64,000 nucleotides of DNA from contig NZ_BAABKV010000001.1 in assembly GCF_039544005.1 (NCBI RefSeq), forward strand, positions 2,666,001 through 2,730,000, in the 5' to 3' direction. The notes beneath the pieces were generated by a model. That model did no database searches, was not told where the DNA came from, and saw nothing but the letters and a program-made list of their open reading frames with translations. Numbering within the stretch: the stretch's first letter is position 1; each line of letters opens with the position of its first letter. Origin of the DNA: Kitasatospora paranensis (lineage in GTDB: Bacteria > Actinomycetota > Actinomycetes > Streptomycetales > Streptomycetaceae). This document shows, piece by piece, positions 8,579 to 18,053 of the stretch. The position numbers and the translations under genes were made by a program.

Positions 8579-10072
8579 GTGACTGCACTGTCTGTGAGCA
8601 CCTCCTCCGCCGCAAGCCTGCGCGCGGACGCCGTGGTGATCGGCGTGGCGAAGGGCCCCAAGGGCCTGCTGCTCGCCCCCGGCGCCGAGGCGGTGGCCGA
8701 GGCGTTCGACGGCACGCTGGCGGAGGTCCTCGCCACCCTGGGCGCCACCGGCGCCGAGGGTGAGGCGGTCAAGGTCCCCGCCGCGGCAGGTCTGAAGGCC
8801 CCGCTCGTGCTCGCCGTGGGTCTCGGCGAGGCCGCGGAGAACGGCTGGGCGGCCGAGGCGCTGCGCCGGGCCGCCGGCGTCGCGGCGCGCACCCTGGCAG
8901 GCGTGAAGAAGGCCGCGCTTGCGCTGCCCGCGGACTCCGCCGAGCAGGTCGAGGCCGTCGCGCTGGGCGGTCTGCTCGGCGCGTACGCGTTCGGCGCGTA
9001 CAAGGGCGAGGGCGGCAAGGCCCCGGTCGGCGAGCTGACCGTGGTGACCACCCGCAAGGGCGGCAAGGAGGCCAAGGCCGCGGTCGAGCGCGCCACCGCG
9101 CTGGGCGAGGAGATGAACCGGGCCCGCGACCTGGTCAACACCGCCCCGAACGACCTCAACCCGAAGTCGTTCGCGGCGATCGCGCAGGCGGCCGGCAAGG
9201 AGCACGGCCTCAAGGTCGAGGTGCTGGACGAGAAGGCGCTGCTGAAGGGCGGCTTCGGCGGCATCCTGGGCGTCGGCGTCGGCTCCGCCAACCCGCCCCG
9301 GCTGGTGAAGGTGGCCTACACCCACCCGAAGGCGAAGGCCTCGCTGGCGTTCGTCGGCAAGGGCATCACCTACGACTCGGGCGGCATCTCGCTGAAGCCG
9401 GCCGGCCACAACGAGACCATGAAGTGCGACATGGCCGGCGCCGCCGCGGTGTTCGCCGCCGTGGTCGCCGCCAAGCGTCTGGGCCTGCAGGTCAACGTCA
9501 CCGCCTGGCTGGCGCTGGCCGAGAACATGCCGTCCGGCTCGGCGACCCGCCCCGGCGACGTGCTGCGGATGTACGGCGGCAAGACCGTCGAGGTCCTGAA
9601 CACCGACGCCGAGGGCCGCCTGGTGCTCGCCGACGCGATCGTGCGGGCCGGCGAGGAGAACCCGGACGTCATCGTGGACGTCGCCACCCTGACCGGCGCG
9701 ATGGTGCTGGCGCTCGGCAACCGCACCTTCGGCGTGATGGCCAACGACGACGCGCTGCGCACCAGGCTGCACGAGACCGCGGAGGCGGTCGGCGAGCAGT
9801 CCTGGCCGATGCCGCTCCCGGCCGACCTGCGCAAGGGCATGGTGGAGTCGACCATCGCCGACCTCGCCAACATGGGCGAGCGGATGGGCGGCGGCCTGGT
9901 GGCCGGCCTGTTCCTCAAGGAGTTCGTGGCCGAGGGCATCGACTGGGCGCACCTGGACATCGCGGGCCCGGCGTTCAACGAGGCCGGCCCGTTCGGCTAC
10001 ACCCCCAAGGGCGGCACCGCGAGCGCGGTGCGCACCCTGGTGCGGTACGCCGAGGACGTCGCGGCCGGCTGA
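8579..10072 (+). CDS. pepA: Leucyl aminopeptidase (M17), PepA
   Basis: Two-metal cytosolic aminopeptidase of 497 residues. The N-terminal macro-like domain covers about residues 1-170. The catalytic domain carries FVGKGITYDSGGISLKP (metal-binding Asp and catalytic Lys nearby), MKCDMAGAAAVFA, NTDAEGRLVLADA (the NTDAEGRL signature) and VATLTGAMVLALGN. GTG 8579 gives a usual family length. The gene ends at a strong hairpin and is followed, as in other Streptomyces, by lpd and sucB. The 270-base gap 8309-8578 before it holds no gene I can support. Confidence 0.95.
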   Translation: MTALSVSTSSAASLRADAVVIGVAKGPKGLLLAPGAEAVAEAFDGTLAEVLATLGATGAEGEAVKVPAAAGLKAPLVLAVGLGEAAENGWAAEALRRAAGVAARTLAGVKKAALALPADSAEQVEAVALGGLLGAYAFGAYKGEGGKAPVGELTVVTTRKGGKEAKAAVERATALGEEMNRARDLVNTAPNDLNPKSFAAIAQAAGKEHGLKVEVLDEKALLKGGFGGILGVGVGSANPPRLVKVAYTHPKAKASLAFVGKGITYDSGGISLKPAGHNETMKCDMAGAAAVFAAVVAAKRLGLQVNVTAWLALAENMPSGSATRPGDVLRMYGGKTVEVLNTDAEGRLVLADAIVRAGEENPDVIVDVATLTGAMVLALGNRTFGVMANDDALRTRLHETAEAVGEQSWPMPLPADLRKGMVESTIADLANMGERMGGGLVAGLFLKEFVAEGIDWAHLDIAGPAFNEAGPFGYTPKGGTASAVRTLVRYAEDVAAG

Positions 10073-10086
10073 CCGGTCGTGCTCCC

Positions 10087-10124
10087 GAAGGGTCCGGTGC
10101 CGCGGGGCACCGGGCCCTTCGTCG
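10087..10124 (+). terminator. Rho-independent-like terminator after pepA
   Basis: GAAGGGTCCGGTGCC pairs with GGCACCGGGCCCTTC through a short GCGG loop (stem 10087-10120), followed after a few bases by TTTT (10127-10130). It lies 15 bases after the pepA stop and is one of the few terminators in the window with a T-run. Confidence 0.8.
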
Positions 10125-10183
10125 CATTTTACTTACCAGCGGGTAATACCACGGACCGGCCGCGGCCATCGGAAAAGATCGTG

Positions 10184-10219
10184 TTCGCCGCGGGCGAAAC
10201 TCTGTTCCGCACTGCGGAA
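10184..10219. promoter_or_regulatory. Two adjacent 15-base palindromes upstream of lpd
   Basis: TTCGCCGCGGGCGAA (10184-10198) and TTCCGCACTGCGGAA (10205-10219) are both inverted repeats, with starts 21 bases apart, or two helical turns. A third, TTACCAGCGGGTAA, lies at 10133-10146. Each has the size of a dimeric repressor operator, such as a TetR or GntR type. They lie 260-350 bases before lpd. The regulator is not identifiable from the window. Confidence 0.4.
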
Positions 10220-10481
10220 GAGCATCGGCCCCGCGGCCCGCCCGCCGCGCCTCCCCGCCCCGACAGCACCGCTGTGAGCTGCGGTGATACCCACCCGTAC
10301 GGGGCATTCGAGCACCGCGTGAGCGGCGTGGCCCGCCCGCCGGAGCGGCCCCGGACACCAGTCGCCTCGAACAAGTGCAAAGATGTATTTCCGGCACGAC
10401 TGGGCGCCTTACAAAGGCTTCCCGCACCACCGGACCGCGACCGGCCCGGCGAACCGCACACCTTTGCATGGAGGACGTGAC

Positions 10482-11870
10482 GTGGCGAACGACGCCAGCA
10501 CCGTTTTCGACGTAGTCATTCTCGGAGGCGGAAGCGGCGGTTACGCCGCGGCGCTCCGCGCCGCCCAGCTGGGCCTGAGCGTCGCACTGATCGAGAAGGG
10601 CGAACTCGGCGGGACCTGCCTGCACCGCGGCTGCATCCCGACCAAGGCCCTGCTGCACGCGGCCGAGGTCGCGGACGAGACCCGCGAGGCCGCCGAGTTC
10701 GGCGTGCTCGCGACCTTCCAGGGCATCGACATCAAGGGCGTCCACAAGTACAAGGACGACGTGGTCAGCGGCCTGTACAAGGGCCTGCAGGGCCTGGTCG
10801 CCTCCCGCAAGGTCACCTTCATCCAGGGTGAGGGCCGGCTGTCCTCGCAGACCTCGGTGGACGTGAACGGCCAGCGCGTCGAGGGCCGCCACATCGTCCT
10901 CGCCACCGGCTCCGTCCCGAAGTCGATCCCGGGCCTCACCATCGACGGCGACCGGATCATCTCCTCGGACCACGCCCTCAAGCTCGACTCCATCCCGAAG
11001 TCGGCGGTCATCCTCGGCGGCGGCGTCATCGGCGTCGAGTTCGCGTCGGTCTGGAAGTCCTTCGGCGTCGACGTCACCATCGTCGAGGCCCTGCCGCACC
11101 TCGTGCCGCTGGAGGACGACAACTCCTCCAAGCTGCTGGAGCGCGCGTTCCGCAAGCGCGGCATCAAGTTCGAGCTGAAGGCCCGCTTCTCCGGTGTCGA
11201 GTACACCGAGAACGGCGTCCGCGTCTCGACCGAGAACGGCAAGCAGATCGACGCCGACCTGCTGCTCGTCGCCATCGGCCGCGGCCCGGTCTCGGCCGGC
11301 CTGGGCTACGAGGAGCAGGGCGTCGCGATGGACCGCGGCTACGTCCTGGTCGACGAGTACCTGCGCACCAACGTGCCCACGATCTCGGCCGTCGGCGACC
11401 TCGTCCCGACCCTGCAGCTCGCCCACGTCGGCTTCGCCGAGGGCATGCTCGTCGCCGAGCGCCTGGCGGGTCTCAAGACCGTGCCGATCGACTACGACGG
11501 CATCCCGCGGGTGACGTACTCCAACCCCGAGGTCGCCTCGGTGGGCCTGTCCGAGGCCAAGGCCGTCGAGCAGTACGGCAAGGACAAGATCGTCACCCTG
11601 AAGTACAACCTGGCCGGCAACGGCAAGAGCAAGATCCTGAAGACCGCCGGCGAGATCAAGCTCGTCCAGGTCAAGGACGGCGCCGTGGTGGGTGTCCACA
11701 TGGTCGGCGCCCGGATGGGCGAGCAGGTCGGCGAGGCCCAGCTGATCTACAACTGGGAGGCCCTGCCCTCCGAGGTCGCGCAGCTCATCCACGCGCACCC
11801 CAGCCAGTCCGAGGCCCTCGGCGAGGCGCACCTGGCGCTGGCCGGGAAGCCGCTGCACGCGCACGACTGA
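10482..11870 (+). CDS. lpdA: Dihydrolipoyl dehydrogenase (E3)
   Basis: FAD/NAD-dependent flavoprotein of 462 residues that reoxidises the dihydrolipoyl groups of the 2-oxoacid dehydrogenase complexes. Seen: FAD-binding VVILGGGSGGYAAALRAAQLG, the redox-active disulfide GGTCLHRGCIPTKALLHAAE (Cys-x4-Cys), NAD-binding AVILGGGVIGVEFASVW, the FAD-contact motif ISAVGDLVPTLQLAH, and the C-terminal His-Glu dyad region IHAHPSQSEALGEA. GTG 10482 has GGAGG seven bases upstream. sucB follows after 63 bases; the pair supplies the E3 and E2 parts of the pyruvate/2-oxoglutarate dehydrogenase complexes. Confidence 0.96.
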   Translation: MANDASTVFDVVILGGGSGGYAAALRAAQLGLSVALIEKGELGGTCLHRGCIPTKALLHAAEVADETREAAEFGVLATFQGIDIKGVHKYKDDVVSGLYKGLQGLVASRKVTFIQGEGRLSSQTSVDVNGQRVEGRHIVLATGSVPKSIPGLTIDGDRIISSDHALKLDSIPKSAVILGGGVIGVEFASVWKSFGVDVTIVEALPHLVPLEDDNSSKLLERAFRKRGIKFELKARFSGVEYTENGVRVSTENGKQIDADLLLVAIGRGPVSAGLGYEEQGVAMDRGYVLVDEYLRTNVPTISAVGDLVPTLQLAHVGFAEGMLVAERLAGLKTVPIDYDGIPRVTYSNPEVASVGLSEAKAVEQYGKDKIVTLKYNLAGNGKSKILKTAGEIKLVQVKDGAVVGVHMVGARMGEQVGEAQLIYNWEALPSEVAQLIHAHPSQSEALGEAHLALAGKPLHAHD

Positions 11871-11933
11871 TCCGCGGCACCCCCTTAGTTCACCCATTCC
11901 TGTACGCAAGACTTGATAGGAGTCGCTGGAACC

Positions 11934-13700
11934 ATGGCGGTCTCAGTAACACTGCCCGCACTGGGCGAGAGCGTGACCGAGGGCACCGTCACCCGCTGGC
12001 TGAAGGCCGAGGGTGAGCGCGTGGAGGTCGACGAGCCCCTGCTCGAGGTGTCCACCGACAAGGTCGACACCGAGATCCCGGCGCCCGCGTCCGGCATCCT
12101 GGCCTCGATCAAGGTCGGCGAGGACGAGACGGTGGAGGTCGGCGCCGAGCTGGCCATCATCGACGACGGCTCCGGCGCCCCGGCTGCCGCGCCGGCCCCG
12201 GCCGCCGAGGCCGCTCCCGCCGCCGCCCCGGCCCCGGTGGCCGAGGCCCCCGCCGCGGCCCCGGCCGCCCCCGCCGCTCCGGCTCCCGCTGCCGCCGCCC
12301 CGGCGGCCGACGCCACCCCGGTGCTGCTCCCCGCGCTCGGCGAGTCCGTCACCGAGGGCACCGTCACCCGCTGGCTGAAGGCCGAGGGCGACACCGTCGA
12401 GGTCGACGAGCCGCTGCTCGAGGTCTCCACCGACAAGGTCGACACCGAGATCCCGTCGCCGGTCGCCGGCACCCTGGTGAAGATCCTGGTCGGCGAGGAC
12501 GAGACGGCCGAGGTCGGTGCCCAGCTGGCGCTGATCGGTGCCGCCGGTGCCGTCGCCGCCGCCCCGGCCGCTCCGGCCGCCCCCGCTGCTCCGGCCGCGC
12601 CGGCCCCCGTGGCCGCCGCCCCGGCCCCGGTGGCTCCCGCCGCCCCGGCTGCTCCGGCCGCCCCGGCCGCGCCCGCTCCGGTGGCAGCCGCCCCCGCCCC
12701 GGTCGCCGCTCCGGCCCCCGTGGCCGCGCCGGCCCCGGTGGCTCCGGCCGCCCCCGCCGCCCCGGCCGCCGCGGCCGACAGCGGTGACGCCTACGTCACC
12801 CCGCTGGTGCGCAAGCTCGCCGCCGAGCACGGCGTCGCGCTGGCCTCCGTCACCGGCAGCGGTGTCGGCGGTCGCATCCGCAAGCAGGACGTGCTGGCCG
12901 CCGCCGAGGCCGCCAAGGCCGCGCCGGCGCCCGCCGCCGCCCCGGCCGCCGCGCCCAAGGCCGCCGCCGCCCCGTCCCCGCTGCGCGGCCAGACGGTCAA
13001 GATGAGCCGCATGCGCAAGGTCATCGGCGACAACATGCTGAAGGCCCTGCACGAGCAGGCCCAGCTGACCAGCGTGGTCGAGGTGGACGTCACCAAGATC
13101 ATGGCGCTGCGCGGCAAGGCCAAGGACTCCTTCCTCGCCCGCGAGGGCGTGAAGCTGTCCCCGATGCCGTTCTTCGTGAAGGCCGCCGCCCAGGCGCTGA
13201 AGGCCCACCCGGTCATCAACGCCCGGATCAACGAGGCCGAGGGCACCATCACCTACTTCGACACCGAGAACATCGGTATCGCGGTGGACTCCGAGAAGGG
13301 TCTGATGACCCCGGTCATCAAGGGTGCGGGCGACCTCAACATCGCCGGTGTCTCCAAGAAGACCGCGGAGCTGGCCGGCAAGGTCCGCGGCAACAAGATC
13401 ACCCCGGACGAGCTGTCCGGTGCGACCTTCACCATCAGCAACACCGGCTCGCGCGGTGCGCTGTTCGACACCGTCATCGTGCCGCCGAACCAGGTCGCCA
13501 TCCTGGGCATCGGCGCCACCGTGAAGCGCCCGGTCGTCATCGAGGCCGACGGCGGCACCGCCATCGGCATCCGCGACATGACCTACCTGTCGCTCTCCTA
13601 CGACCACCGCCTGGTGGACGGCGCCGACGCCGCCCGCTACCTGGTGGCCGTCAAGGAGATCCTCGAGGCCGGCGAGTTCGAGGTCGAGCTCGGTCTGTGA
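11934..13700 (+). CDS. sucB: 2-oxoacid dehydrogenase E2 component (dihydrolipoamide acyltransferase, SucB type)
   Basis: 588 residues. Two near-identical lipoyl domains each carry [11 protein letters not shown], with the lipoylated lysine in DKVD, at about residues 41 and 162; they are followed by very long Ala/Pro linkers, a peripheral-subunit-binding domain ([34 protein letters not shown] region), and the acyltransferase domain with [16 protein letters not shown], which contains the catalytic His. An E2 with two lipoyl domains is normal in actinobacteria, where one E2 can serve both pyruvate and 2-oxoglutarate complexes. AGGAG lies 11 bases before the ATG. The Ala/Pro repeats are linker, not mobile DNA. 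Confidence 0.94.
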   Translation: MAVSVTLPALGESVTEGTVTRWLKAEGERVEVDEPLLEVSTDKVDTEIPAPASGILASIKVGEDETVEVGAELAIIDDGSGAPAAAPAPAAEAAPAAAPAPVAEAPAAAPAAPAAPAPAAAAPAADATPVLLPALGESVTEGTVTRWLKAEGDTVEVDEPLLEVSTDKVDTEIPSPVAGTLVKILVGEDETAEVGAQLALIGAAGAVAAAPAAPAAPAAPAAPAPVAAAPAPVAPAAPAAPAAPAAPAPVAAAPAPVAAPAPVAAPAPVAPAAPAAPAAAADSGDAYVTPLVRKLAAEHGVALASVTGSGVGGRIRKQDVLAAAEAAKAAPAPAAAPAAAPKAAAAPSPLRGQTVKMSRMRKVIGDNMLKALHEQAQLTSVVEVDVTKIMALRGKAKDSFLAREGVKLSPMPFFVKAAAQALKAHPVINARINEAEGTITYFDTENIGIAVDSEKGLMTPVIKGAGDLNIAGVSKKTAELAGKVRGNKITPDELSGATFTISNTGSRGALFDTVIVPPNQVAILGIGATVKRPVVIEADGGTAIGIRDMTYLSLSYDHRLVDGADAARYLVAVKEILEAGEFEVELGL

Positions 13701-13716
13701 GTCCCCACGGCAGATC

Positions 13717-13748
13717 GGCCCCCGTCCCGGGTTTCCGGGGCGGGGGCC
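13717..13748 (+). terminator. Hairpin after sucB
   Basis: GGCCCCCGTCCCGG pairs with CCGGGGCGGGGGCC across a GTTT loop, with one G-U pair in RNA. It starts 16 bases after the sucB stop and is followed by CCGTTTCC. It fits a terminator for the lpd-sucB unit. Confidence 0.65.
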
Positions 13749-13867
13749 CGCCGTTTCCCCGCAGCGCCGCGCCCGTGCCCCGGGCGGGGCGCCCGTGACA
13801 GGGTCCGCGCCTTCGAACCCGTGTGTCGCATGCGATCGCCGGGGCGAGCGAGGATGCTGGAGCAGTG

Positions 13868-14383
13868 ATGTACGAGACGGACTTCTGGCAGCTGATCGAC
13901 GCGACCCGCGAGGCCGCCGACGGGGATCCGGACGAGCAGGCGGACGCGCTGGTGGACCGGCTGGCGCAGCTCACCCCGGACGACGTCGTGGACTTCGCCC
14001 GGCTCTTCGAGGCGCGCTTCCAGCGCGCCTTCACCGTCGACCTCTGGGGCGCCGCGCACCTGCTGCTCGGCGGCGCCTCCGAGGAGGACTTCGACTTCTT
14101 CCGGTGCTGGCTGATCGGCCAGGGCCGTGAGGTGTACGAGGGCGCGGTGCACCACCCCGACGAACTGGCCGACCTGGTGCCCGACTTCGACGAGGACGAG
14201 GACGGCGACGCGGAGGACCTCGGCTACGCCGCCGACGAGGCGCACGAGCAGCTGACCGGCCTGCCGCTGCCCGAGCTGGGCCTGGAGCAGCCGGACGGAC
14301 CGGAGGGCGCCCCCTTCGACTTCGAGGACCCGGACATCATGGCCAAGCAGTATCCCCGCCTCTGGGAGCGCTACGGCGGCTGA
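13868..14383 (+). CDS. DUF4240 family protein
   Basis: A 171-residue acidic protein beginning MYETDFWQLIDATREAADGD. The core DDVVDFARLFEARFQRAFTVDLWGAAHLLLGGASEEDFDFFRCWLIGQG is characteristic of DUF4240, a family of unknown function seen next to toxin-immunity genes and stand-alone in Streptomyces. The middle carries an acidic run of Asp/Glu (about residues 103-118). This is the last left-flank gene before the biosynthetic cluster. Confidence 0.8.
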   Translation: MYETDFWQLIDATREAADGDPDEQADALVDRLAQLTPDDVVDFARLFEARFQRAFTVDLWGAAHLLLGGASEEDFDFFRCWLIGQGREVYEGAVHHPDELADLVPDFDEDEDGDAEDLGYAADEAHEQLTGLPLPELGLEQPDGPEGAPFDFEDPDIMAKQYPRLWERYGG

Positions 14384-14445
14384 CCGGCCGGCCCCCGGGG
14401 ACAAGTGGACCGGGCGGTTCCCCCGCTAGTGGTCTGGAGCCGGAC

Positions 14446-14474
14446 CTGACACCTTCGCAGACTGGTGGCATATC
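14446..14474 (+). promoter_or_regulatory. Candidate promoter of cluster block A
   Basis: CTGACA (14446-14451) and CATATC (14469-14474) are separated by 17 bases, in the gap between the last left-flank gene and the first cluster gene. The transcript would start about 50 bases before the GTG of the Gfo/Idh gene. The -10 match is weak, so this is a suggestion only. Confidence 0.3.
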
Positions 14475-14532
14475 CGTTCGAAGTCCGCCGCATCGGTGCG
14501 CGGACTCGGGGAGTGCCGAGGCGGGGGACGCT

Positions 14533-15548
14533 GTGACCGGGTTGCGCACCAGCACCGAGGACGGACGGGAACGTCCGCCCTCGGTGATCGTCGGATACGG
14601 CCACGCAGGCCGGGATCTGCACCACCAGGCGCTGCGGTCCCTCCACGGGGCCGACTTCGAGGTCCTCGTGGTCGACCCGGCCCTGACCGAAGCGCCTCCC
14701 GGCACCCGGCTGCTGCCCTCGCTGCGCGCCGCCGCCGAGGCCGGCCCGGTCGAGGAGACGATCTTCCACGTCGCGACCCCGCCCCGCGACCACCTGGGCT
14801 GCGTCGAGGAGCTGGTGGCGCTCGGCGCGCGCCGGATCATCCTGGAGAAGCCGATCGCGCCGACCTCGGCGGAGAGCCGCAAGCTCTGCGAGCTGGCCGG
14901 CGAGGCCACCATCCTGCCGGTCAGCGTCTGGCCCAACAGCAAGGTGACCGAGCGGCTGCGGCAGATCGTCGCGGACGGCGAGGTCGGCGAGCCGGTCGCG
15001 CTGTACATGGAGCAGAGCAAGCCCCGCTTCGGGCGCACCGGCTCGTCCGACTCGCACCGCACGGCCTTCCAGGTGGAACTCCCGCACCAGGTCCTGCTCG
15101 CCCTCCACCTGGCGGGCGACGCGGCCCGGATCCTCTCCTCGCCGACCTGGTCGATGCCGCTGCCCGACCGCTCGGTGCCCGCCATGGGCGGCGCCCTGCT
15201 GCGGCTGGAACACGTCGGCGGGATGGTCAGCACGCTGCTGAGCGACCTCACCTCGCCCTCGCGCCGCCGCCACCTGCGGCTGACCGGCACCCGGGGCGAG
15301 ATCCTGGCCGACTTCCCGGTCAGCACGGACGACGCGTTCGGGCAGATCCGGATCGCCGGGCGGCCCGGCCGCGCGGTGATCGAGGACGCGCCGCTGACCG
15401 CCTTCATCGAGAGCGCGTACGCCCACCTCACGGGTGAGGGCCGCTGCCGCCGGCCGACCTGCTGCTGCACCACCGCACCATCGAACTGCTCGAAGAGGCG
15501 CAGGCCCGGGCCGTCCCCACCGAGCTGGAGGAGCTGGCGACATGGTGA
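14533..15548 (+). CDS. Gfo/Idh/MocA-family oxidoreductase, first gene of the cluster; frame broken once
   Basis: NAD(P)-dependent dehydrogenase of about 338 residues. The N-terminal Rossmann half has SVIVGYGHAGRDLHHQAL and the hallmark EKPIAPTSAESRKL, in which the lysine of E-K-P is catalytic. Family members usually oxidise a sugar or inositol hydroxyl to a ketone, or reduce the reverse. The frame changes at CC 15441-15442; one added C restores EGPLPPADLLLHHRTIELLEEAQ and a TGA at 15546-15548. That stop overlaps the start of the ATP-grasp gene by 7 bases (ATGGTGA), showing translational coupling. It most likely prepares or modifies the substrate of the two ligases that follow. Confidence 0.8.
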
Positions 15549-16830
15549 GGATCGCGATCGTCGAGCCGCGCTCGGCGGGCCACCGGCTGATCGACCGGGG
15601 GCCGAACTCGGCCACGAGGTGGTGGTGGTGACCGCCGGACACGGTGAGCGGCGGGTGCCGGACGCCCACCTCGCCCACGCGGCCCTGGTCGAGACGGTGG
15701 ACACCAACGACGACGCGGCGACCCTCGCCCTGCTGCGCGGCCTGCACGCCCGCGCGCCGCTGGCGGCCGTCGTGCCCGGGTTCGAGCACTACGTGCCGCT
15801 GGCCGCCGCGGCCGCCGCCGAGCTCGGCCTGCCGGGGCTGACGGCCCGTACGGCGGTGGCGCTGCGGCACAAGCACGTGATGCGCGAGGTGCTGCGGGCG
15901 CACGGCATCGACCAGCCGGGCCACGTCCTGGTCGCCGAGGAGGAGCAACTCGCCTCCGCCGTCGCGGCCGTGGGCCTGCCGTGCGTGGTGAAGCCGGTCG
16001 ACCAGTCGGGCAGTCTGCACGTCTGCAAGGCCGCCACGGCCGCCGAGGCGCTCGCGGCGTTCCGCCGGATCCGCGGCTACGGCGCCGGGTACCTGGACCG
16101 GGCCGGCCTGCCGCTGGTGCTGGTCGAGGAGTACGTCGCCGGACCGGAGTTCAGCGTCGAGGGGTACGTCGAGGACGGCCGGGTGACGGTGCTCGGCATC
16201 ACCGAGAAGCAGCTCGGGCCGGAGCCGTGGTTCGTCGAGGTCGGACACCTGGTGCCGGCCCGGCTGGAGCCGTCCGTCGCCGCCGGCGTCGAGGAGTACA
16301 CCCGGCGCACCGTGACCGCCCTCGGCCTCGAACTCGGGCCCTTCCACGCCGAGCTGAGGCTCTCCGCGCGCGGCCCGCTGCTGATGGAGGTGGCCGCCCG
16401 GCTCCCCGGGGACCGCATCCCCGACCTGCTGCGGCTGGCCCACGGCATCGACCTGTACGAGATCACGCTGCGCTGCCACCTCGGCCTGCCGGCGGCGCCG
16501 CGGCCGCCGGCGGGCGGTACCGGGCATGCCGGGATCCGCTTCCTGCTCCGTCCCGACCTCGACCGCTACCGCGCGATGGTGGTCGACCCGGTCCTGCGGG
16601 CGGACGCGCGGATCCGCGAGATCGGCGTGCTGATCGAGCCCGGTGCGCCGATCCCGCCGCGGGGCAGCTCGTCGAGCCGGCTCGGCTACGCCATCGCCGC
16701 GGGGCCCGGCCGCGACGAGACCGCGGCGGCCCTGGACGCCGCCGAGCGCGGCGTGCGCTTCACGCCGCCGTCCTCCCCCGCCACGACCACCGCACCCCGA
16801 ACGGAGCCCCCATGGGACGGCACGTCCTGA
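15542..16830 (+). CDS. ATP-grasp carboxylate-amine ligase 1; frame broken once
   Basis: About 429 residues after one G is added to the GGGGG run at 15597-15601, which joins GHRLIDRGAELGHEVVVVTAGHG. Seen: the pre-ATP-grasp domain (about 1-110), RHKHVMREVLRAHGIDQPG, the glycine loop CVVKPVDQSGSLHVCKA, EEYVAGPEFSVEGYVEDG, and ELRLSARGPLLMEVAARLPGD carrying the metal-binding acidic residues. ATP-grasp ligases form a peptide-like amide through an acyl-phosphate. The M-E-V-A-A-R-L-P-G-D form resembles L-amino acid ligases such as BacD. The second ligase overlaps its 3' end by 19 bases. Substrates are unknown. Confidence 0.85.
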
Positions 16831-18053
16831 TCCTCAACCGCTGGAACAACCGGTTCGCCGAGTACCACCGCTACCTGGACCACCGGGTCGACCGGGTGAG
16901 CTACCTGACCACCGCGGCCGGGCGCGGCCCGCTGGACGCGGCGCTGGCCGAGGAGATCCGGGAGGTGGCCGACCTGGCCGACCGGGCCGAGGTGATCGCG
17001 GCGGCCGCCGAACTCGTCGCCGCGCACGGGCCGTTCACCCATGTGCTGGCGCTGTCCGAGTTCGATCTGGAGCTCGGCGCGGAGCTGCGCGAGGCGCTCG
17101 GCGTGCCCGGCAAGGGCAGCGCGGAAGTCCGGCTGGTGCGCGACAAGGTCGTCATGAAGGCGGCGGTGGCCGCCGCCGGCCTGCGCGTCCCGGCGAACCG
17201 CGCGGTCGCGTCCGCCGACGAGGTCCGCGCCTTCGCCACCGAGCACGGCTTCCCGTTCGTGCTCAAGCCGCGGGCGGGCGCCGACAGCCAGGGCGTGCAC
17301 ATCCCGGCGGACGCGGCGGCGCTCGACGCGGTGCTGGCCCGGGAGGCGGCGGACGACGGCACCCTGACGGACCAGCAGTGCGAGGAGTTCGTCGACGGGA
17401 CGCTGTACCAGGTGGACGGCGTGGTCAGCGGCGGGGTGCTGCGGACGGTGCGCAGCTGGCGCTGCCTGGGCTCGTGCCTGGACTTCGCGGTCGGCTCGCC
17501 GTTCGGTTCGGTGGCCAACGACGACCCGGCCTTCGAGGCCCGGGTGGTGGAGTTCACCGAGGGCGTGCTGGCCGCGCTGCAGCTCACCGACGAGGTCTTC
17601 CACCTGGAGATCTTCCGGACGGCCGGCACCGACGAACTGGTCTTCCTGGAGATCGGCGCCCGGGCGGGCGGCGGCCAGGTCCGGTTCGTCTGGGAGGAGG
17701 TGTACGGCCTGGACCTCATCGAGGCCTCGGTGCACGTCCAGCTCGGCGTGGAACGGGAGTACCCGCGGGCCGACGTCGGCGGCGAGGTCGCCGGGTACCT
17801 GATGATGCCCGAGCCGCCGGTGCGGCCCGCCGTGGTGCACCGGGTGGCCCCGCTCGGCGGGGCCGTCCCGGAGATCTACGCCGAGGCGCTGCCGCCGGCC
17901 GGGACCGTGCTGGACGGCAACGGCGGGGCGGTGCACACGGCCGGCGCCTTCCGCTTCCGGGCCGGCACCTCGGCGCAGGTGCAGAGCGCGATCGAGACCG
18001 CTGTGAAGCTGTACGAGATCGACTGGTCACCCGCGGAGGCGACCGGTGTCTGA
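16812..18053 (+). CDS. ATP-grasp carboxylate-amine ligase 2
   Basis: 413 residues, intact frame. Begins MGRHVLILNRWNNRFAEYHRY. Seen: LVRDKVVMKAAVAAAGLRVP, the ATP-binding FVLKPRAGADSQGVHI, CEEFVDGTLYQVDGVVSGG, and FLEIGARAGGGQVRFVWEE, where E and the N/R-equivalent residues would bind magnesium. Only weakly like its neighbour, so the two probably act on different substrates or in sequence rather than being a recent duplication. The stop overlaps the exporter start by 8 bases. Two ligases in a row, together with the absence of an NRPS, suggest one or two amide bonds in the product (inference). Confidence 0.85.
   Translation: MGRHVLILNRWNNRFAEYHRYLDHRVDRVSYLTTAAGRGPLDAALAEEIREVADLADRAEVIAAAAELVAAHGPFTHVLALSEFDLELGAELREALGVPGKGSAEVRLVRDKVVMKAAVAAAGLRVPANRAVASADEVRAFATEHGFPFVLKPRAGADSQGVHIPADAAALDAVLAREAADDGTLTDQQCEEFVDGTLYQVDGVVSGGVLRTVRSWRCLGSCLDFAVGSPFGSVANDDPAFEARVVEFTEGVLAALQLTDEVFHLEIFRTAGTDELVFLEIGARAGGGQVRFVWEEVYGLDLIEASVHVQLGVEREYPRADVGGEVAGYLMMPEPPVRPAVVHRVAPLGGAVPEIYAEALPPAGTVLDGNGGAVHTAGAFRFRAGTSAQVQSAIETAVKLYEIDWSPAEATGV

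Larger units (their letters stand above)
10073..10481. other. 409-base non-coding region between pepA and lpd
   Basis: This gap holds the pepA terminator hairpin (10087-10124), then three compact palindromes (10133-10146, 10184-10198 and 10205-10219) that look like regulator sites for lpd, and then about 250 bases with no convincing gene. The final bases contain the lpd ribosome-binding site GGAGG (10470-10474). No riboswitch fold is recognised. Confidence 0.6.

Noticed and set aside
12170-12990. Low-complexity repeats within sucB as a mobile or satellite element
   Set aside because: They encode the Ala/Pro linkers between lipoyl, subunit-binding and catalytic domains in frame, as is normal for E2 proteins.
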